Source of the DNA: Tragulus kanchil
Taxonomy: Eukaryota > Chordata > Mammalia > Artiodactyla > Tragulidae
Direction of reading: 5' to 3'
NCBI GenBank assembly: GCA_022376925.1
Contig: JAIOJX010000028.1
Coordinates: 73,869,001 to 73,933,000 of the forward strand
Length of the DNA: 64,000 nucleotides
Shown here: piece after piece, positions 45,906 through 57,336 of the stretch
Layout of the letters: every line of letters begins with the position of its first letter
Numbering within the stretch: position 1 is the stretch's first letter
The notes under the pieces: generated by a model
The model's database searches: none
Told to the model about the DNA's origin: nothing
Seen by the model: the letters and a program-made list of their open reading frames with translations, nothing else
Program-made: the position numbers and the translations under genes

Positions 45906-46794
45906 ACAGAACAGCATGAATTGGTTTTCTCTATACCAGAAACTAATACATTATTATAAATCAACTATACTTCCATTAAAAAAATAAAAAATTAAAAAAT
46001 TAGCATTCTGAAAATGTTAATGGTTTTTGGATGTCTATTTACACTACTATCAAAGTTTGTTTGCTTAATGTATACTACATCCAATTTCCTTTGTTTTATC
46101 AGCACTATGATGGTACACTATCAATTTTTCTTATCCATTATTACTTGATTAAAATATTGGCTTGATCAGAGAACACATTAGAGAATATGATATTATAGCA
46201 CTGATTGCAAATGATTCTCCTTGTCTTGTTTTCAGTGTTCTTGTGAGGGAAAGTCACCTAGCCTTCCGGAAAGCTGGAAAGTCACCTAGCCAGTTTCTTC
46301 CCTTGTAATTGATAAAATGAGATACGAAGATACTGGAAGGATACAGATACTGGAAGGATACAAATAGAAACATGGTTGTAGTGAGAGTATTTTGAAAATC
46401 TGTAATTTTTTTAAAACCTAAGGAGACAGAAACAATAGGATGGCTGGCAGATGAACAATTTTAAGACTTGATATTGAAAATCCATTACTCCTTTTTAAAA
46501 ACCTGCCAGCATTTGAAAAAAAGTGCTGAATTGTTTCCCACTATAATTCATGTCATCACTAACACCTAGAGTATAAAAGACGCCTGCCTCTTGCTTGCCT
46601 TGGGTGTTAGTGAGTTTGTAGCAGCCACTGAAAGAGAACTTAGATTTTGGCAATAAAAATTGCTTTTTGCTTGAGTTTTTTCCTCTTTCCTTCCAAGTCA
46701 ATGTGTACTTAGTTGATTTTGATGCCATTTTGGACCAAATACAATAAATGTTGAGCCAAATGTACAGCTTATTTCATGGTATGTTTAGAATCAG
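45692..46794 (+). repeat. Tandem duplication D15, first copy
   Basis: Repeat distance 1105-1106 bp. It holds the last ~210 bases of BovB, the L1 element C tail, and then unclassified sequence (46000-46794). That sequence has a local repeat (agatactggaaggatac twice, 46327-46360) and a doubled 'aaagtcacctagcc' (46251-46290). Confidence 0.93.
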
Positions 46795-46796
46795 TT

Positions 46797-47900
46797 ACAA
46801 GCTAACTCATTGGAAAAAGATCCTGATGGTGTGAAAGATTGAGGGCAGTAGTACAGGAGGTGAAAGAGGGTAAGATGATTGGATGGCATCATTAACTCAA
46901 TGGACATAAGACTAAGCAAATGCAGGGACACAGTGAAGGACAGGAAAGCATGGTTTGCTGCAGTCCATGGGGTCTCAAAGAGTTGGACACGACTGAGCAA
47001 CTAAGCATAGTACAGAACAGCATGAATTGGTTTTCTCTATACCAGAAACTAATACATTATTATAAATCAACTATACTTCCATTAAAAAAATAAAAAATTA
47101 AAAAATTAGCATTCTGAAAATGTTAATGGTTTTTGGATGTCTATTTACACTACTATCAAAGTTTGTTTGCTTAATGTATACTACATCCAATTTCCTTTGT
47201 TTTATCAGCACTATGATGGTACACTATCAATTTTTCTTATCCATTATTACTTGATTAAAATATTGGCTTGATCAGAGAACACATTAGAGAATATGATATT
47301 ATAGCACTGATTGCAAATGATTCTCCTTGTCTTGTTTTCAGTGTTCTTGTGAGGGAAAGTCACCTAGCCTTCCGGAAAGCTGGAAAGTCACCTAGCCAGT
47401 TTCTTCCCTTGTAATTGATAAAATGAGATACGAAGATACTGGAAGGATACAGATACTGGAAGGATACAAATAGAAACATGGTTGTAGTGAGAGTATTTTG
47501 AAAATCTGTAATTTTTTTAAAACCTAAGGAGACAGAAACAATAGGATGGCTGGCAGATGAACAATTTTAAGACTTGATATTGAAAATCCATTACTCCTTT
47601 TTAAAAACCTGCCAGCATTTGAAAAAAAGTGCTGAATTGTTTCCCACTATAATTCATGTCATCACTAACACCTAGAGTATAAAAGACGCCTGCCTCTTGC
47701 TTGCCTTGGGTGTTAGTGAGTTTGTAGCAGCCACTGAAAGAGAACTTAGATTTTGGCAATAAAAATTGCTTTTTGCTTGAGTTTTTTCCTCTTTCCTTCC
47801 AAGTCAATGTGTACTTAGTTGATTTTGATGCCATTTTGGACCAAATACAATAAATGTTGAGCCAAATGTACAGCTTATTTCATGGTATGTTTAGAATCAG
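46797..47900 (+). repeat. Tandem duplication D15, second copy
   Basis: Near-identical to 45692-46794, with one extra A near 46815. The BovB end at 46797-47006 here is a duplicate, not a separate insertion. The minus frame at 47601-47834 repeats that at 46495-46728 and has no motif. Confidence 0.93.
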
Positions 47901-48339
47901 ATCTACACTGCCAAAATGAGGGAGAAAGTTGAATAAATCTGAACAGTACAGACAGCTCCTCTGGAAAATTTGCCTTGTCTGTCTGGAATTAACTGAATTA
48001 TCAGTAAGCATTCATTTGTATATAAAAATGGTTTCCTTTATGAGGAAAAAGTCTTTGTTTTGCAGGAAACAAACAGAATCCATTTTCACTACCAACCATC
48101 CAGTTGGAATGTGTTAAGCAAAATGACAGTAGAGAATACAGTGATATATTGCAGAAGAGTCTTCACTACCCAGGATTATGTGAGCTCTCTATCTGTGCAG
48201 GGAATACCAAACAAGGTTTAAATATGTTACAAGGCAACACTTAAAATGAAAGCATAATGAAAAATACAGTAGATCTATTAAAAAAGCTTTTATTAGTGTT
48301 TCTATATTAGTTATATTTGATATGTTAGCATATGATATT
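47901..48339. other. Unclassified sequence
   Basis: No repeat family or gene recognised. A 62-codon frame (47929-48117) is unsupported. Confidence 0.4.
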
Positions 48340-48585
48340 AATAACACAGTAATGTTTACTGCACTCTTATGACATAATAGGCTTTGTGCTAAGTACTTTA
48401 TTCCATTTACTCCTACACAGTCTGGTGAGAGATTTATTGTTATTATCTGTATTTAGAGTTGAGAAAACCTAGAGAAGTTAGGAGACTCATACAAGTTCAT
48501 ACTGTCTAGTACATCATTAAGGGCAAATTGGAACTCTTACAGACTAATTTCAGAGTCTCATTTTTAACCATAACACTACATTGCT
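48340..48585 (+). repeat. MIR SINE
   Basis: 'aggctttgtgctaagtactt', 'attattatctgtatttagag', 'ttgagaaaacctagagaag' and the 'gcaaattggaactctt' end follow the MIR consensus in order. A fairly complete but diverged copy. Confidence 0.7.
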
Positions 48586-49059
48586 TATAGCAGTGGTAGG
48601 CAATGAACAAACCATAGGAAGTAAAAGACATGGTCCCACCCACATGGAATTTGATTTTTGGAATAAAGTAACTGCCTGGGGAAAACAGGCTGAGAAGGGC
48701 TGGACCCAAAATTTTCACATTCCTAGGTTTAGTCTGTTGATAATAACAGTGTTATACACTTAACTGTTTCATCCAGCAACTCCTGGTGACTGTCATTTCA
48801 TGCCTCCTTTTGAAAAGAAGGAGCAGGACTTCCAATTCCAGGTAGATATACTTTTTCTCATTCCTCTCACAAAGTACAACTAAAATCCCTATGCAATACC
48901 TGGAAAATAATAGTAAAGGACTCTGAAATGTGGAGAGAAGAAAGATGACTGGAGACTACAGGATAGAAGGAATAACATAGTAGTGAATGCCTTGGATTTC
49001 CTTTTTATTACACATATTATATACTTGGAACTAAAGAAGCCAGAAACCTAGAAAACCTA
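48586..49059. other. Unclassified sequence
   Basis: Nothing recognised with confidence. The last part may belong to the 5' side of the old L1 that follows. Confidence 0.35.
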
Positions 49060-49537
49060 GTAATGCCTATATGAAAATCCCACAGCTAAATCTGATTCAA
49101 TTATGAAAAGTTGAAAGCCTACCCTTTAAGAACAGAAACAAAACAAGGGTGCTCACTCTCACCACTGCTAATTCGGCATGATACTGAAATTCTTAGCCTG
49201 AGTAATTGGACAAGAAAAAGAAATGAAAGGCATAAAAATTGGAAAGGAAGTGGTAGAACTGTCTCTATTTGTAGATGATAGGATTTTATATACTGAAAGT
49301 ATTAAGGAGTCCACCAAAAAAAACTCTTAGAACTAATTAATTCAGTAAAGTTGCAGGATACATAAATAACCTACAAAAATAAGTTGCATTTCTATACACT
49401 AAAAATGAGCCAACTAACCAAAAAAGAAGCTAAAACAATTACCTTTACAATAGCATCACAAATAATAAAATACTTAGGATTAAATTTGACCAAGACATTG
49501 AAAGATGTGTACATTGAAAATTATGTAATATTTATAG
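49060..49537 (+). mobile_element. Old L1 (element D), RT region
   Basis: 'ccctttaagaacagaaac', 'aagggtgctcactctcacc', 'ttgtagatgataggatttt' (the FxDD catalytic region) and 'catttctatacactaaaaa' are in L1 ORF2 order. The frame is broken. It is interrupted by a SINE and by young L1 element 2, and resumes at 57337. Confidence 0.85.
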
Positions 49538-49886
49538 GACTTCCCTGGTGGTCTAGTGGTTAAAAATTCTCTTGCCAATGCAGGGACAGCAGCTCAATTC
49601 TTGCTCTGAGAAGATCCCACATATCATGTGGCAACTAAGCCTGTGAACTATAATTCTGAGCCAGCACTCTTGAGAATGCCAGTCACAACTAATGAGCTAA
49701 ACATGCTGCAGGTATTGAAGCCCATGGGCCTAGAGCCCATTTGCAACAAGAGAAGCCACCACACTGAGAAGCCAATACACTATTAACTAGAGAGTAGTAC
49801 CCACTCTCCACAATGAGAGAAAGGTGTCTCACAGCAACAAAGACTCAGCACAACCATAAATAAATAAATACAAATAATCTTTTCAA
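49538..49886 (+). mobile_element. CHR-type SINE
   Basis: Head 'acttccctggtggtctag', body 'gagaagatcccacatatcat', 'ctgtgaactataattctg', and an (AAAT)n tail. It lies within old L1 element D. Young L1 element 2 inserted immediately 3' of it. Confidence 0.87.
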
Positions 49887-49900
49887 AAAATTATAAAAGA

Positions 49901-50135
49901 GGCAACACAGACCAGCTCGGCGTTTTCCACCTCCGCGGCACCAGAGCGGTCAGAGCAGCCAGGCTGCCGGGCCCGTGGAGACAGCCCAGCAGAGCAGCGG
50001 TGACCGTCTCTGAGCACCAGACCTAACGAGGGCAAGATACATGGTGGACTGCTGAAGGTGCTGTCAGCTTGAAACCGCCTGGTATGATACTATACAACAA
50101 TTCACACAAACTCCTTGACTTTAAAGCAACAATTT
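49901..50135 (+). other. Exon-like GC-rich sequence upstream of L1 5' end (candidate 5' transduction)
   Basis: The stretch lies between the left target-site copy and the normal L1 start, so it was inserted with the L1. It is GC-rich at first ('cacctccgcggcaccagag', 'gctgccgggcccgtggag') and then less so. From an ATG at about 50080 a short frame (MILYNNSHKLLDFKATIW) runs into the L1 start. This looks like a spliced host 5' leader. I do not recognise the source gene. Element 1 has nothing like it. Confidence 0.6.
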
Positions 50136-50474
50136 GGGAGCCAAGATGACGGAGGAATGAGGGGAAGATTTCACCAGCTCCCCAACAGAATCACCAGAAC
50201 TAATCAAGAAATGAAACACCAACAACAAACCAGCCGCTAGACGACAGAAGAACTCCTTAGGTCCGCGAGAGTAGAAGAGTGAACAGCCATAACTTTCCTG
50301 GAGCTCCTGTTCTGAGAACCATCTATCCTAATCCCCACGCAGGACCGGACCGATGGAGAGCGCCCCAGCAAATGCCCCAAAAGGGGGCCTGAGTGGAGCG
50401 TCGGGGGAGAGAGGGTAGCACTCAGCGTGAAAATTCCAAGAATTCGCCTGGATCGCCGGCAGATGTTAAGACAC

Positions 50475-51510
50475 TGCGAAGATAGGATACTGCAGCAGGG
50501 CCAGGCAGAACGCAATTGGGAAGTTCCCCACCGAGTGCTGCCTAGAGATCTGGAGCCGGGAGGGAGCGCCCAGTGCAAAAATCATGCCTCTTGGCCGGGC
50601 GAAAATCGCGACTTCCCACCTGGCACTGGGTAAGTTCAAACACTCCTAGTGAGGGGCTTGCTGAACAGAGAGGGGAAGTTGCCCACAGATTGCTGACCAG
50701 GGACCGGGCTCCAGCCGGACGGGAAAGCTTGAGCCTGCCTTTGGGACTTGGACGCGTAACTGGCAGTGCGGGCGCGCCAGTGGCGGAGGAGCCCATGCAC
50801 CCCCAGAGCTGCAGCCACCTTGGAGGAAGCCGGGAGAAGGGCAAGTATTGGAGGCTACCGGTGGGTGCGCAGCAGAGCCGGGGCACCCCCTGCCCCAGCA
50901 CGGGACTGCGCGCAGTGGCCCCCAGCCCGACGGACAGGGATCAGCCCGCCACCCCGGCCACCGCCTGAGCTTGCAGCAGAGCCATTATTAGCTGAAAACA
51001 AACCGTAGCAACCGATGCCATAAGGGAAATGTTATATCATCAAGAAAACACCATCGAGTGCAGATTGGCTTCCACCAGACAGATGAGAGGATAAAAACCA
51101 GGGACAGTATTTAGCTTTTTTTCTTTGTTTATTTGTTGTGGACGGTTCCGTTTACTTGATTGATCAGTCAGGTTTGGGGTTTTTTTTTTTTTTTTCTTGT
51201 CTCTAATTATTAACGTTTTCTTCCCTTTTTAATTTTTAATTTCCCTTTTTTTAAATTTTTATTTTTTATTTATTTTTTTAATTTTAATTCCCGGAACCCT
51301 CTAATTTTCTTTCCACTTTGCCACTGCTTCTTCCCTCTATGTTCTAAAAGCAAAACTTTCTCCTATCTACCACTGTCCTCTAGAGAAATATTTCCTACCT
51401 TCCTGTCTCCACTATTCTTTTCCAGATGCACTAAACAATAGAACACACTAATCTTGGCTACCTAACCCTATAAAATCCTTCCGAGATGAATCTATTTCTT
51501 CTCATTGCCC
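50475..51510 (+). repeat. Tandem duplication D16, first copy (in L1 5' UTR)
   Basis: Repeat distance 1099-1100 bp. It is followed by 63 junction bases (51511-51573) starting with a C run. They look like an error-rich reading of the normal continuation ('catacactctcctcctcctc'). Confidence 0.94.
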
Positions 51511-51573
51511 CCCCCCCCTACAACTCTCCTCGCTTACCACAGCATTTTCCCCCTTTTAAACCTCCAATCACAT

Positions 51574-52610
51574 TGCGAAGATAGGATACTGCAGCAGGGC
51601 CAGGCAGAACGCAATTGGGAATTTCCCCCACCGAGTGCTGCCTAGAGATCTGGAGCCGGGAGGGAGCGCCCAGTGCAAAAATCATGCCTCTTGGCCGGGC
51701 GAAAATCGCGACTTCCCACCTGGCACTGGGTAAGTTCAAACACTCCTAGTGAGGGGCTTGCTGAACAGAGAGGGGAAGTTGCCCACAGATTGCTGACCAG
51801 GGACCGGGCTCCAGCCGGACGGGAAAGCTTGAGCCTGCCTTTGGGACTTGGACGCGTAACTGGCAGTGCGGGCGCGCCAGTGGCGGAGGAGCCCATGCAC
51901 CCCCAGAGCTGCAGCCACCTTGGAGGAAGCCGGGAGAAGGGCAAGTATTGGAGGCTACCGGTGGGTGCGCAGCAGAGCCGGGGCACCCCCTGCCCCAGCA
52001 CGGGACTGCGCGCAGTGGCCCCCAGCCCGACGGACAGGGATCAGCCCGCCACCCCGGCCACCGCCTGAGCTTGCAGCAGAGCCATTATTAGCTGAAAACA
52101 AACCGTAGCAACCGATGCCATAAGGGAAATGTTATATCATCAAGAAAACACCATCGAGTGCAGATTGGCTTCCACCAGACAGATGAGAGGATAAAAACCA
52201 GGGACAGTATTTAGCTTTTTTTCTTTGTTTATTTGTTGTGGACGGTTCCGTTTACTTGATTGATCAGTCAGGTTTGGGGTTTTTTTTTTTTTTTTCTTGT
52301 CTCTAATTATTAACGTTTTCTTCCCTTTTTAATTTTTAATTTCCCTTTTTTTAAATTTTTATTTTTTATTTATTTTTTTAATTTTAATTCCCGGAACCCT
52401 CTAATTTTCTTTCCACTTTGCCACTGCTTCTTCCCTCTATGTTCTAAAAGCAAAACTTTCTCCTATCTACCACTGTCCTCTAGAGAAATATTTCCTACCT
52501 TCCTGTCTCCACTATTCTTTTCCAGATGCACTAAACAATAGAACACACTAATCTTGGCTACCTAACCCTATAAAATCCTTCCGAGATGAATCTATTTCTT
52601 CTCATTGCCC
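51574..52610 (+). repeat. Tandem duplication D16, second copy
   Basis: Near-identical to 50475-51510; it continues into the correct L1 5' UTR sequence at 52611. Confidence 0.94.
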
Positions 52611-52621
52611 ATACACTCTCC

Positions 52622-53649
52622 TCCTCCTCACCCTCAACACATGTCTTAGCTAAAAATTGCTTTCAATGAAATACTCCAATCCAGGACTTTACCACAGATC
52701 TATTTTTCCAGGCACTATTTTAATTAATTCAGAGCTCAACGGGCAAGTATCATCTTTGATTGCATCGTTTGCCAGAAAAATTTCCTATGCTTTGTCACTG
52801 TAAGACTGGTCAGATGTGGTTATTGCTGTGTATGTATGTATATCTTACTACTATGTTAGAAAACATCTGCATGCTTTTATGACTGTCACCCATCAGGGAT
52901 GCACCTCTTGCTCCTCAGATGCTAGTATTTGAACTAATATCACGGAACACCATAGCAAACCAGATATAGAACCTACACCCCCCGACTAATCATGAAATCA
53001 AGGATCCTCGGGGCGGAAGCCCTGAATCCAAGACCGCACACTATCAAAGACATACAACACTAGAGATTATTCACCTGTAAACAAGACCGAAAACCACCCA
53101 AGACACAAACCACTGAACCCTTCTACAAGGACAGAAACCCAAAGGAAGAGAGAATTCAACCAAGAAGTCTGGTGGGAAAAAGAACTCCATACACACAGAC
53201 ACACACAGAGAAACAAAAACTAACCTAATAATGAAATGACAGAGAAACACTGCACAAACGAAGGACCAAACTGGAGAAACACAGCTTCAAATGACAGAGG
53301 AGGAGATAGACAAATTATCTGAAAGAGAATTCAGAAAAGCTATACTAATGAGGATGCAAAACACCAAACAGAATATTAGAGGAAATTAGTGGCACTGAGA
53401 AGAGACATGCAAGAAATGAGAATAAGCAAATAGAGACCACCAACTCAATTGCTGAACTCAAAAATACTATAGAAGGCCTCAACATTAGAGTATCAGAGGC
53501 TGAAGAATGGATAAGTGAGCTGGAGGACAGAATGGTGGAAACAAGTGCTGAAGAACAGAACAAAGCCGGAAGAATTAAAAGAACTGAGGATAGCCTCAAA
53601 GACCTATGGGACAATGTCAAACGCACCAACAATAGAATTATAGGAGTTC
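52622..53649 (+). repeat. Tandem duplication D17, first copy (5' UTR and ORF1 start)
   Basis: Repeat distance 1095 bp. It ends in 'ataggagttc'. The next 67 bases (53650-53716) resemble a noisy reading of ORF1 sequence already seen at 53543 ('gaagaacagaacaaagccgg' with extra A and C). Confidence 0.94.
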
Positions 53650-53716
53650 GAAGAACAGAAAACAAAGCCCCGGAAGCAAGTTGGAAAAGAACTATAAAAT
53701 CCCCATTTTCTCCTCC

Positions 53717-54744
53717 TCCTCCTCACCCTCAACACATGTCTTAGCTAAAAATTGCTTTCAATGAAATACTCCAATCCAGGACTTTACCCCAGATCTATTT
53801 TTCCAGGCACTATTTTAATTAATTCAGAGCTCAACGGGCAAGTATCATCTTTGATTGCATCGTTTGCCAGAAAAATTTCCTATGCTTTGTCACTGTAAGA
53901 CTGGTCAGATGTGGTTATTGCTGTGTATGTATGTATATCTTACTACTATGTTAGAAAACATCTGCATGCTTTTATGACTGTCACCCATCAGGGATGCACC
54001 TCTTGCTCCTCAGATGCTAGTATTTGAACTAATATCACAGAACACCATAGCAAACCAGATATAGAACCTACACCCCCCGACTAATCATGAAATCAAGGAT
54101 CCTCGGGGCGGAAGCCCTGAATCCAAGACCGCACACTATCAAAGACATACAACACTAGAGATTATTCACCTGTAAACAAGACCGAAAACCACCCAAGACA
54201 CAAACCACTGAACCCTTCTACAAGGACAGAAACCCAAAGGAAGAGAGAATTCAACCAAGAAGTCTGGTGGGAAAAAGAACTCCATACACACAGACACACA
54301 CAGAGAAACAAAAACTAACCTAATAATGAAATGACAGAGAAACACTGCACAAACGAAGGACCAAACTGGAGAAACACAGCTTCAAATGACAGAGGAGGAG
54401 ATAGACAAATTATCTGAAAGAGAATTCAGAAAAGCTATACTAATGAGGATGCAAAACACCAAACAGAATATTAGAGGAAATTAGTGGCACTGAGAAGAGA
54501 CATGCAAGAAATGAGAATAAGCAAATAGAGACCACCAACTCAATTGCTGAACTCAAAAATACTATAGAAGGCCTCAACATTAGAGTATCAGAGGCTGAAG
54601 AATGGATAAGTGAGCTGGAGGACAGAATGGTGGAAACAAGTGCTGAAGAACAGAACAAAGCCGGAAGAATTAAAAGAACTGAGGATAGCCTCAAAGACCT
54701 ATGGGACAATGTCAAACGCACCAACAATAGAATTATAGGAGTTC
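53717..54744 (+). repeat. Tandem duplication D17, second copy
   Basis: Near-identical to 52622-53649, and continues into the rest of ORF1. Confidence 0.94.
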
Positions 54745-55217
54745 CAGAAGAAGAAGAGGGGAAGAAAGGCTATGAAAAAACTCTTGACGAGGTTATAGTG
54801 GAAAACTTCCCCAGCATGGGAAAGGAAATAGTCAACCAAGTCTAAGAAGCACAAAGAGATCCATAGAGGATAAACCCCAGAAGAAACACACCAAGGCACA
54901 TTCTAATCAAACTAACGCAGACTAAATGTAAAGACAGATTACTAAAAGCAGCTAGGAGCAAACAACAAATACCATATAAAGGAAACCCCATACGTCTAAC
55001 TGCGGATCTCGCAACAGAAACCCTGCAGGCCAGGAGAGAATGGCAAGACACATTTAAACGGCTAAAAGAGAATAACCTCCAACCAAGAATTCGCTACCCA
55101 GCAAGAATCTCATTCAGAATTGACGGCGAAGTCAAAAGCTTCACAGACAAGCAAAAACTAAAAGAATTCTGTACCACAAAACCAGCCCTACAACAAGTGT
55201 TAAAGGGCCTGATATAG
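54386..55217 (+). pseudogene. L1 ORF1 (element 2), broken
   Basis: Start ATG 54386 (an identical start lies at 53291 in the first D17 copy). Small indels near 54463-54520 break the coiled-coil part ('caccaaacagaatattagag'). The RRM-like part is open at 54627-54845. TAA at 54843-54845 and TAG at 54864-54866 match the two stops of element 1. The C-terminal domain continues to the natural stop at 55215-55217. A partial copy follows at about 55676-56302 through D18. Confidence 0.9.
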
Positions 55218-55675
55218 CCAATAAATACAAGAGTAGGTAAAGTCCAACAAATCAAACCCCAAACTTCTAAGAAGATGACAATAGGAACATTTGTATCAAT
55301 AATTACTTTGAATGTAAATGGATTAAATGCTCCAACCAAACGACACAGACTGTCTGAATGGATCCAGAAGCATGACTCATATATATGCTGTTTCAAGAGA
55401 CCCACTTCAGGCCGAGAGACACCCACAGACTAAAAATGAAAGGCGGGCCATCATCAATAAATTGACAGACAATAAATGCTGGACAGGGTGTGGAGAAAAG
55501 GGAACCCTCTTGCATTGCTGGTGGGAATGTCAATGGATACAGCCTCTATGGAAGACAGTATGGAGATTCCTTACAAAACCAAAAATAGAAGCACCCTATG
55601 ACCCAGCAATCCCACTATTAGGCTTATATCCTGATGAAATCAAAACTGAAAGAAGCACCTGTACCCCAATGTTCA
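54588..55675 (+). repeat. Tandem duplication D18, first copy (ORF1 to ORF2 end)
   Basis: Repeat distance 1085 bp; the copies overlap at the shared word ttca. The unit joins ORF1, the ORF2 start and the ORF2 end, so the ORF2 deletion is present in both copies. Confidence 0.95.
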
Positions 55676-56760
55676 GAGGCTGAAGAATGGATAAGTGAGC
55701 TGGAGGACAGAATGGTGGAAACAAGTGCTGAAGAACAGAACAAAGCCGGAAGAATTAAAAGAACTGAGGATAGCCTCAAAGACCTATGGGACAATGTCAA
55801 ACGCACCAACAATAGAATTATAGGAGTTCCAGAAGAAGAAGAGGGGAAGAAAGGCTATGAAAAAACTCTTGACGAGGTTATAGTGGAAAACTTCCCCAGC
55901 ATGGGAAAGGAAATAGTCAACCAAGTCTAAGAAGCACAAAGAGATCCATAGAGGATAAACCCCAGAAGAAACACACCAAGGCACATTCTAATCAAACTAA
56001 CGCAGACTAAATGTAAAGACAGATTACTAAAAGCAGCTAGGAGCAAACAACAAATACCATATAAAGGAAACCCCATACGTCTAACTGCGGATCTCGCAAC
56101 AGAAACCCTGCAGGCCAGGAGAGAATGGCAAGACACATTTAAACGGCTAAAAGAGAATAACCTCCAACCAAGAATTCGCTACCCAGCAAGAATCTCATTC
56201 AGAATTGACGGCGAAGTCAAAAGCTTCACAGACAAGCAAAAACTAAAAGAATTCTGTACCACAAAACCAGCCCTACAACAAGTGTTAAAGGGCCTGATAT
56301 AGCCAATAAATACAAGAGTAGGTAAAGTCCAACAAATCAAACCCCAAACTTCTAAGAAGATGACAATAGGAACATTTGTATCAATAATTACTTTGAATGT
56401 AAATGGATTAAATGCTCCAACCAAACGACACAGACTGTCTGAATGGATCCAGAAGCATGACTCATATATATGCTGTTTCAAGAGACCCACTTCAGGCCGA
56501 GAGACACCCACAGACTAAAAATGAAAGGCGGGCCATCATCAATAAATTGACAGACAATAAATGCTGGACAGGGTGTGGAGAAAAGGGAACCCTCTTGCAT
56601 TGCTGGTGGGAATGTCAATGGATACAGCCTCTATGGAAGACAGTATGGAGATTCCTTACAAAACCAAAAATAGAAGCACCCTATGACCCAGCAATCCCAC
56701 TATTAGGCTTATATCCTGATGAAATCAAAACGGGAAGAAGCACCTGTACCCCAATGTTCA
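55673..56760 (+). repeat. Tandem duplication D18, second copy
   Basis: Essentially identical to 54588-55675 (one visible change: aactgaaag/aacgggaag near 55647/56731). It continues into the natural end of ORF2. Confidence 0.95.
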
Positions 56761-56996
56761 TTGCAGCTCTCTATACAATAGCCAAAACATGGAAGCAATC
56801 TAGGTGCCCATCAACGAGTGAATGGATAAAGAAGCTCTAGTACATATATACAATGGAATACTACTCAGGTGTTAAAAGAAATGCAGAAGACTCAGTCCTA
56901 ATGAAGTGGCTGGAGCTAAAACCTATCATAAAAAGTAAAGTAAGTCAAAAAGAGAAAGACAGATACAGTATACTGACACACATATGTGGAATATAG
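56360..56996 (+). pseudogene. L1 ORF2 (element 2) with large internal deletion
   Basis: ORF2 starts at ATG 56360 (also at 55275 in the first D18 copy). After about 165 bases of endonuclease-coding sequence, 'atgaaaggcggg' is joined directly to 'ccatcatcaataaattg' (about 56530), a C-terminal region. The catalytic endonuclease residues and the whole reverse transcriptase are missing. The zinc-knuckle region (CWTGC ... H ... C) is kept. The natural stop TAG is at 56994-56996. This cannot make a working protein. Confidence 0.88.
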
Positions 56997-57322
56997 TAGG
57001 ATGGTCTTGATAATACACACAGTGAACTCATGGAAAAACAGACAGAGCATAGGCATAGGGACATTGTGGGGAAGAAATAGGGAGGGGGAGGCATGGAGGG
57101 AGTAACATGGAAACCTATACTGTCATGTGTGGAAAAGATACTTATTGTCACTGTGCTAAGGGAACAAGAATACTCACAATGGCTTGGGGTGATGGTCCAG
57201 AGGGGTGGGATGTGGGGAACTGGGGGGAGAGGGGACAAAGGATATGCAGATGACTGATCTGGGAACATACATTTTGGTGAACAACAAAACTCTGTAAAAC
57301 CTTTAAAATAAAGAATTTTTTT
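56997..57322 (+). other. L1 element 2 3' UTR with AATAAA and G-run cluster
   Basis: Same layout as 24528-24852, with a G-run cluster at 57202-57234 and AATAAA at 57307-57312, followed by a T/A-rich end and the right target-site copy. Confidence 0.87.
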
Positions 57323-57336
57323 AAAATTATAAAAGA

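Larger units (their letters stand above)
36250..45995 (+). mobile_element. Ancient near-full-length L1 (element C) with nested insertions
   Basis: All parts of an old L1 are in order. The 5' start is 'cagatggccgaataggaag' (36251). The long 5' UTR includes 'gatcttctacaactaaagat' and the CpG-poor 'ggtcccagg' type blocks up to about 38930. ORF1 remnants follow to about 40500 ('cttccctaacatggcaaagg'). ORF2 runs from about 40960 ('acagactaaatgttccaact') to 43130. The 3' end is at 43132-43248, resuming at about 45935-45995. All frames are broken. Within it lie D13, D14, two Bov-tA, two CHR SINEs, an older L1 3' piece and a BovB. Confidence 0.8.
50136..53290 (+). promoter_or_regulatory. L1 element 2 5' UTR
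   Basis: Homologous to 14709-16773 of element 1, with CpG-rich blocks near 50580-50960 and 51670-52060 (the latter a D16 copy) and a T-rich part. The YY1-like site is altered (ccaagatgacgg, 50141-50152). Frames on both strands in the CpG-rich part occur twice because of D16. Confidence 0.85.
49901..57322 (+). mobile_element. Young L1 (element 2) with extra 5' sequence and internal ORF2 deletion
   Basis: A perfect 14-bp target-site duplication, aaaattataaaaga, at 49887-49900 and 57323-57336 defines the ends. The first 235 bases are not L1 (see 49901-50135). L1 proper starts at about 50136 with 'gggagccaagatgacgg'. Three tandem duplications (D16-D18) inflate it. ORF1 carries two stops shared with element 1. 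ORF2 has lost most of the endonuclease and all of the reverse transcriptase core. Confidence 0.92.

Noticed and set aside
50573..52068. Pairs of 80-131 codon frames in CpG-rich DNA as a CpG-island gene
   Set aside because: The CpG-rich block is the L1 element 2 5' UTR, homologous to that of element 1, and occurs twice through D16.
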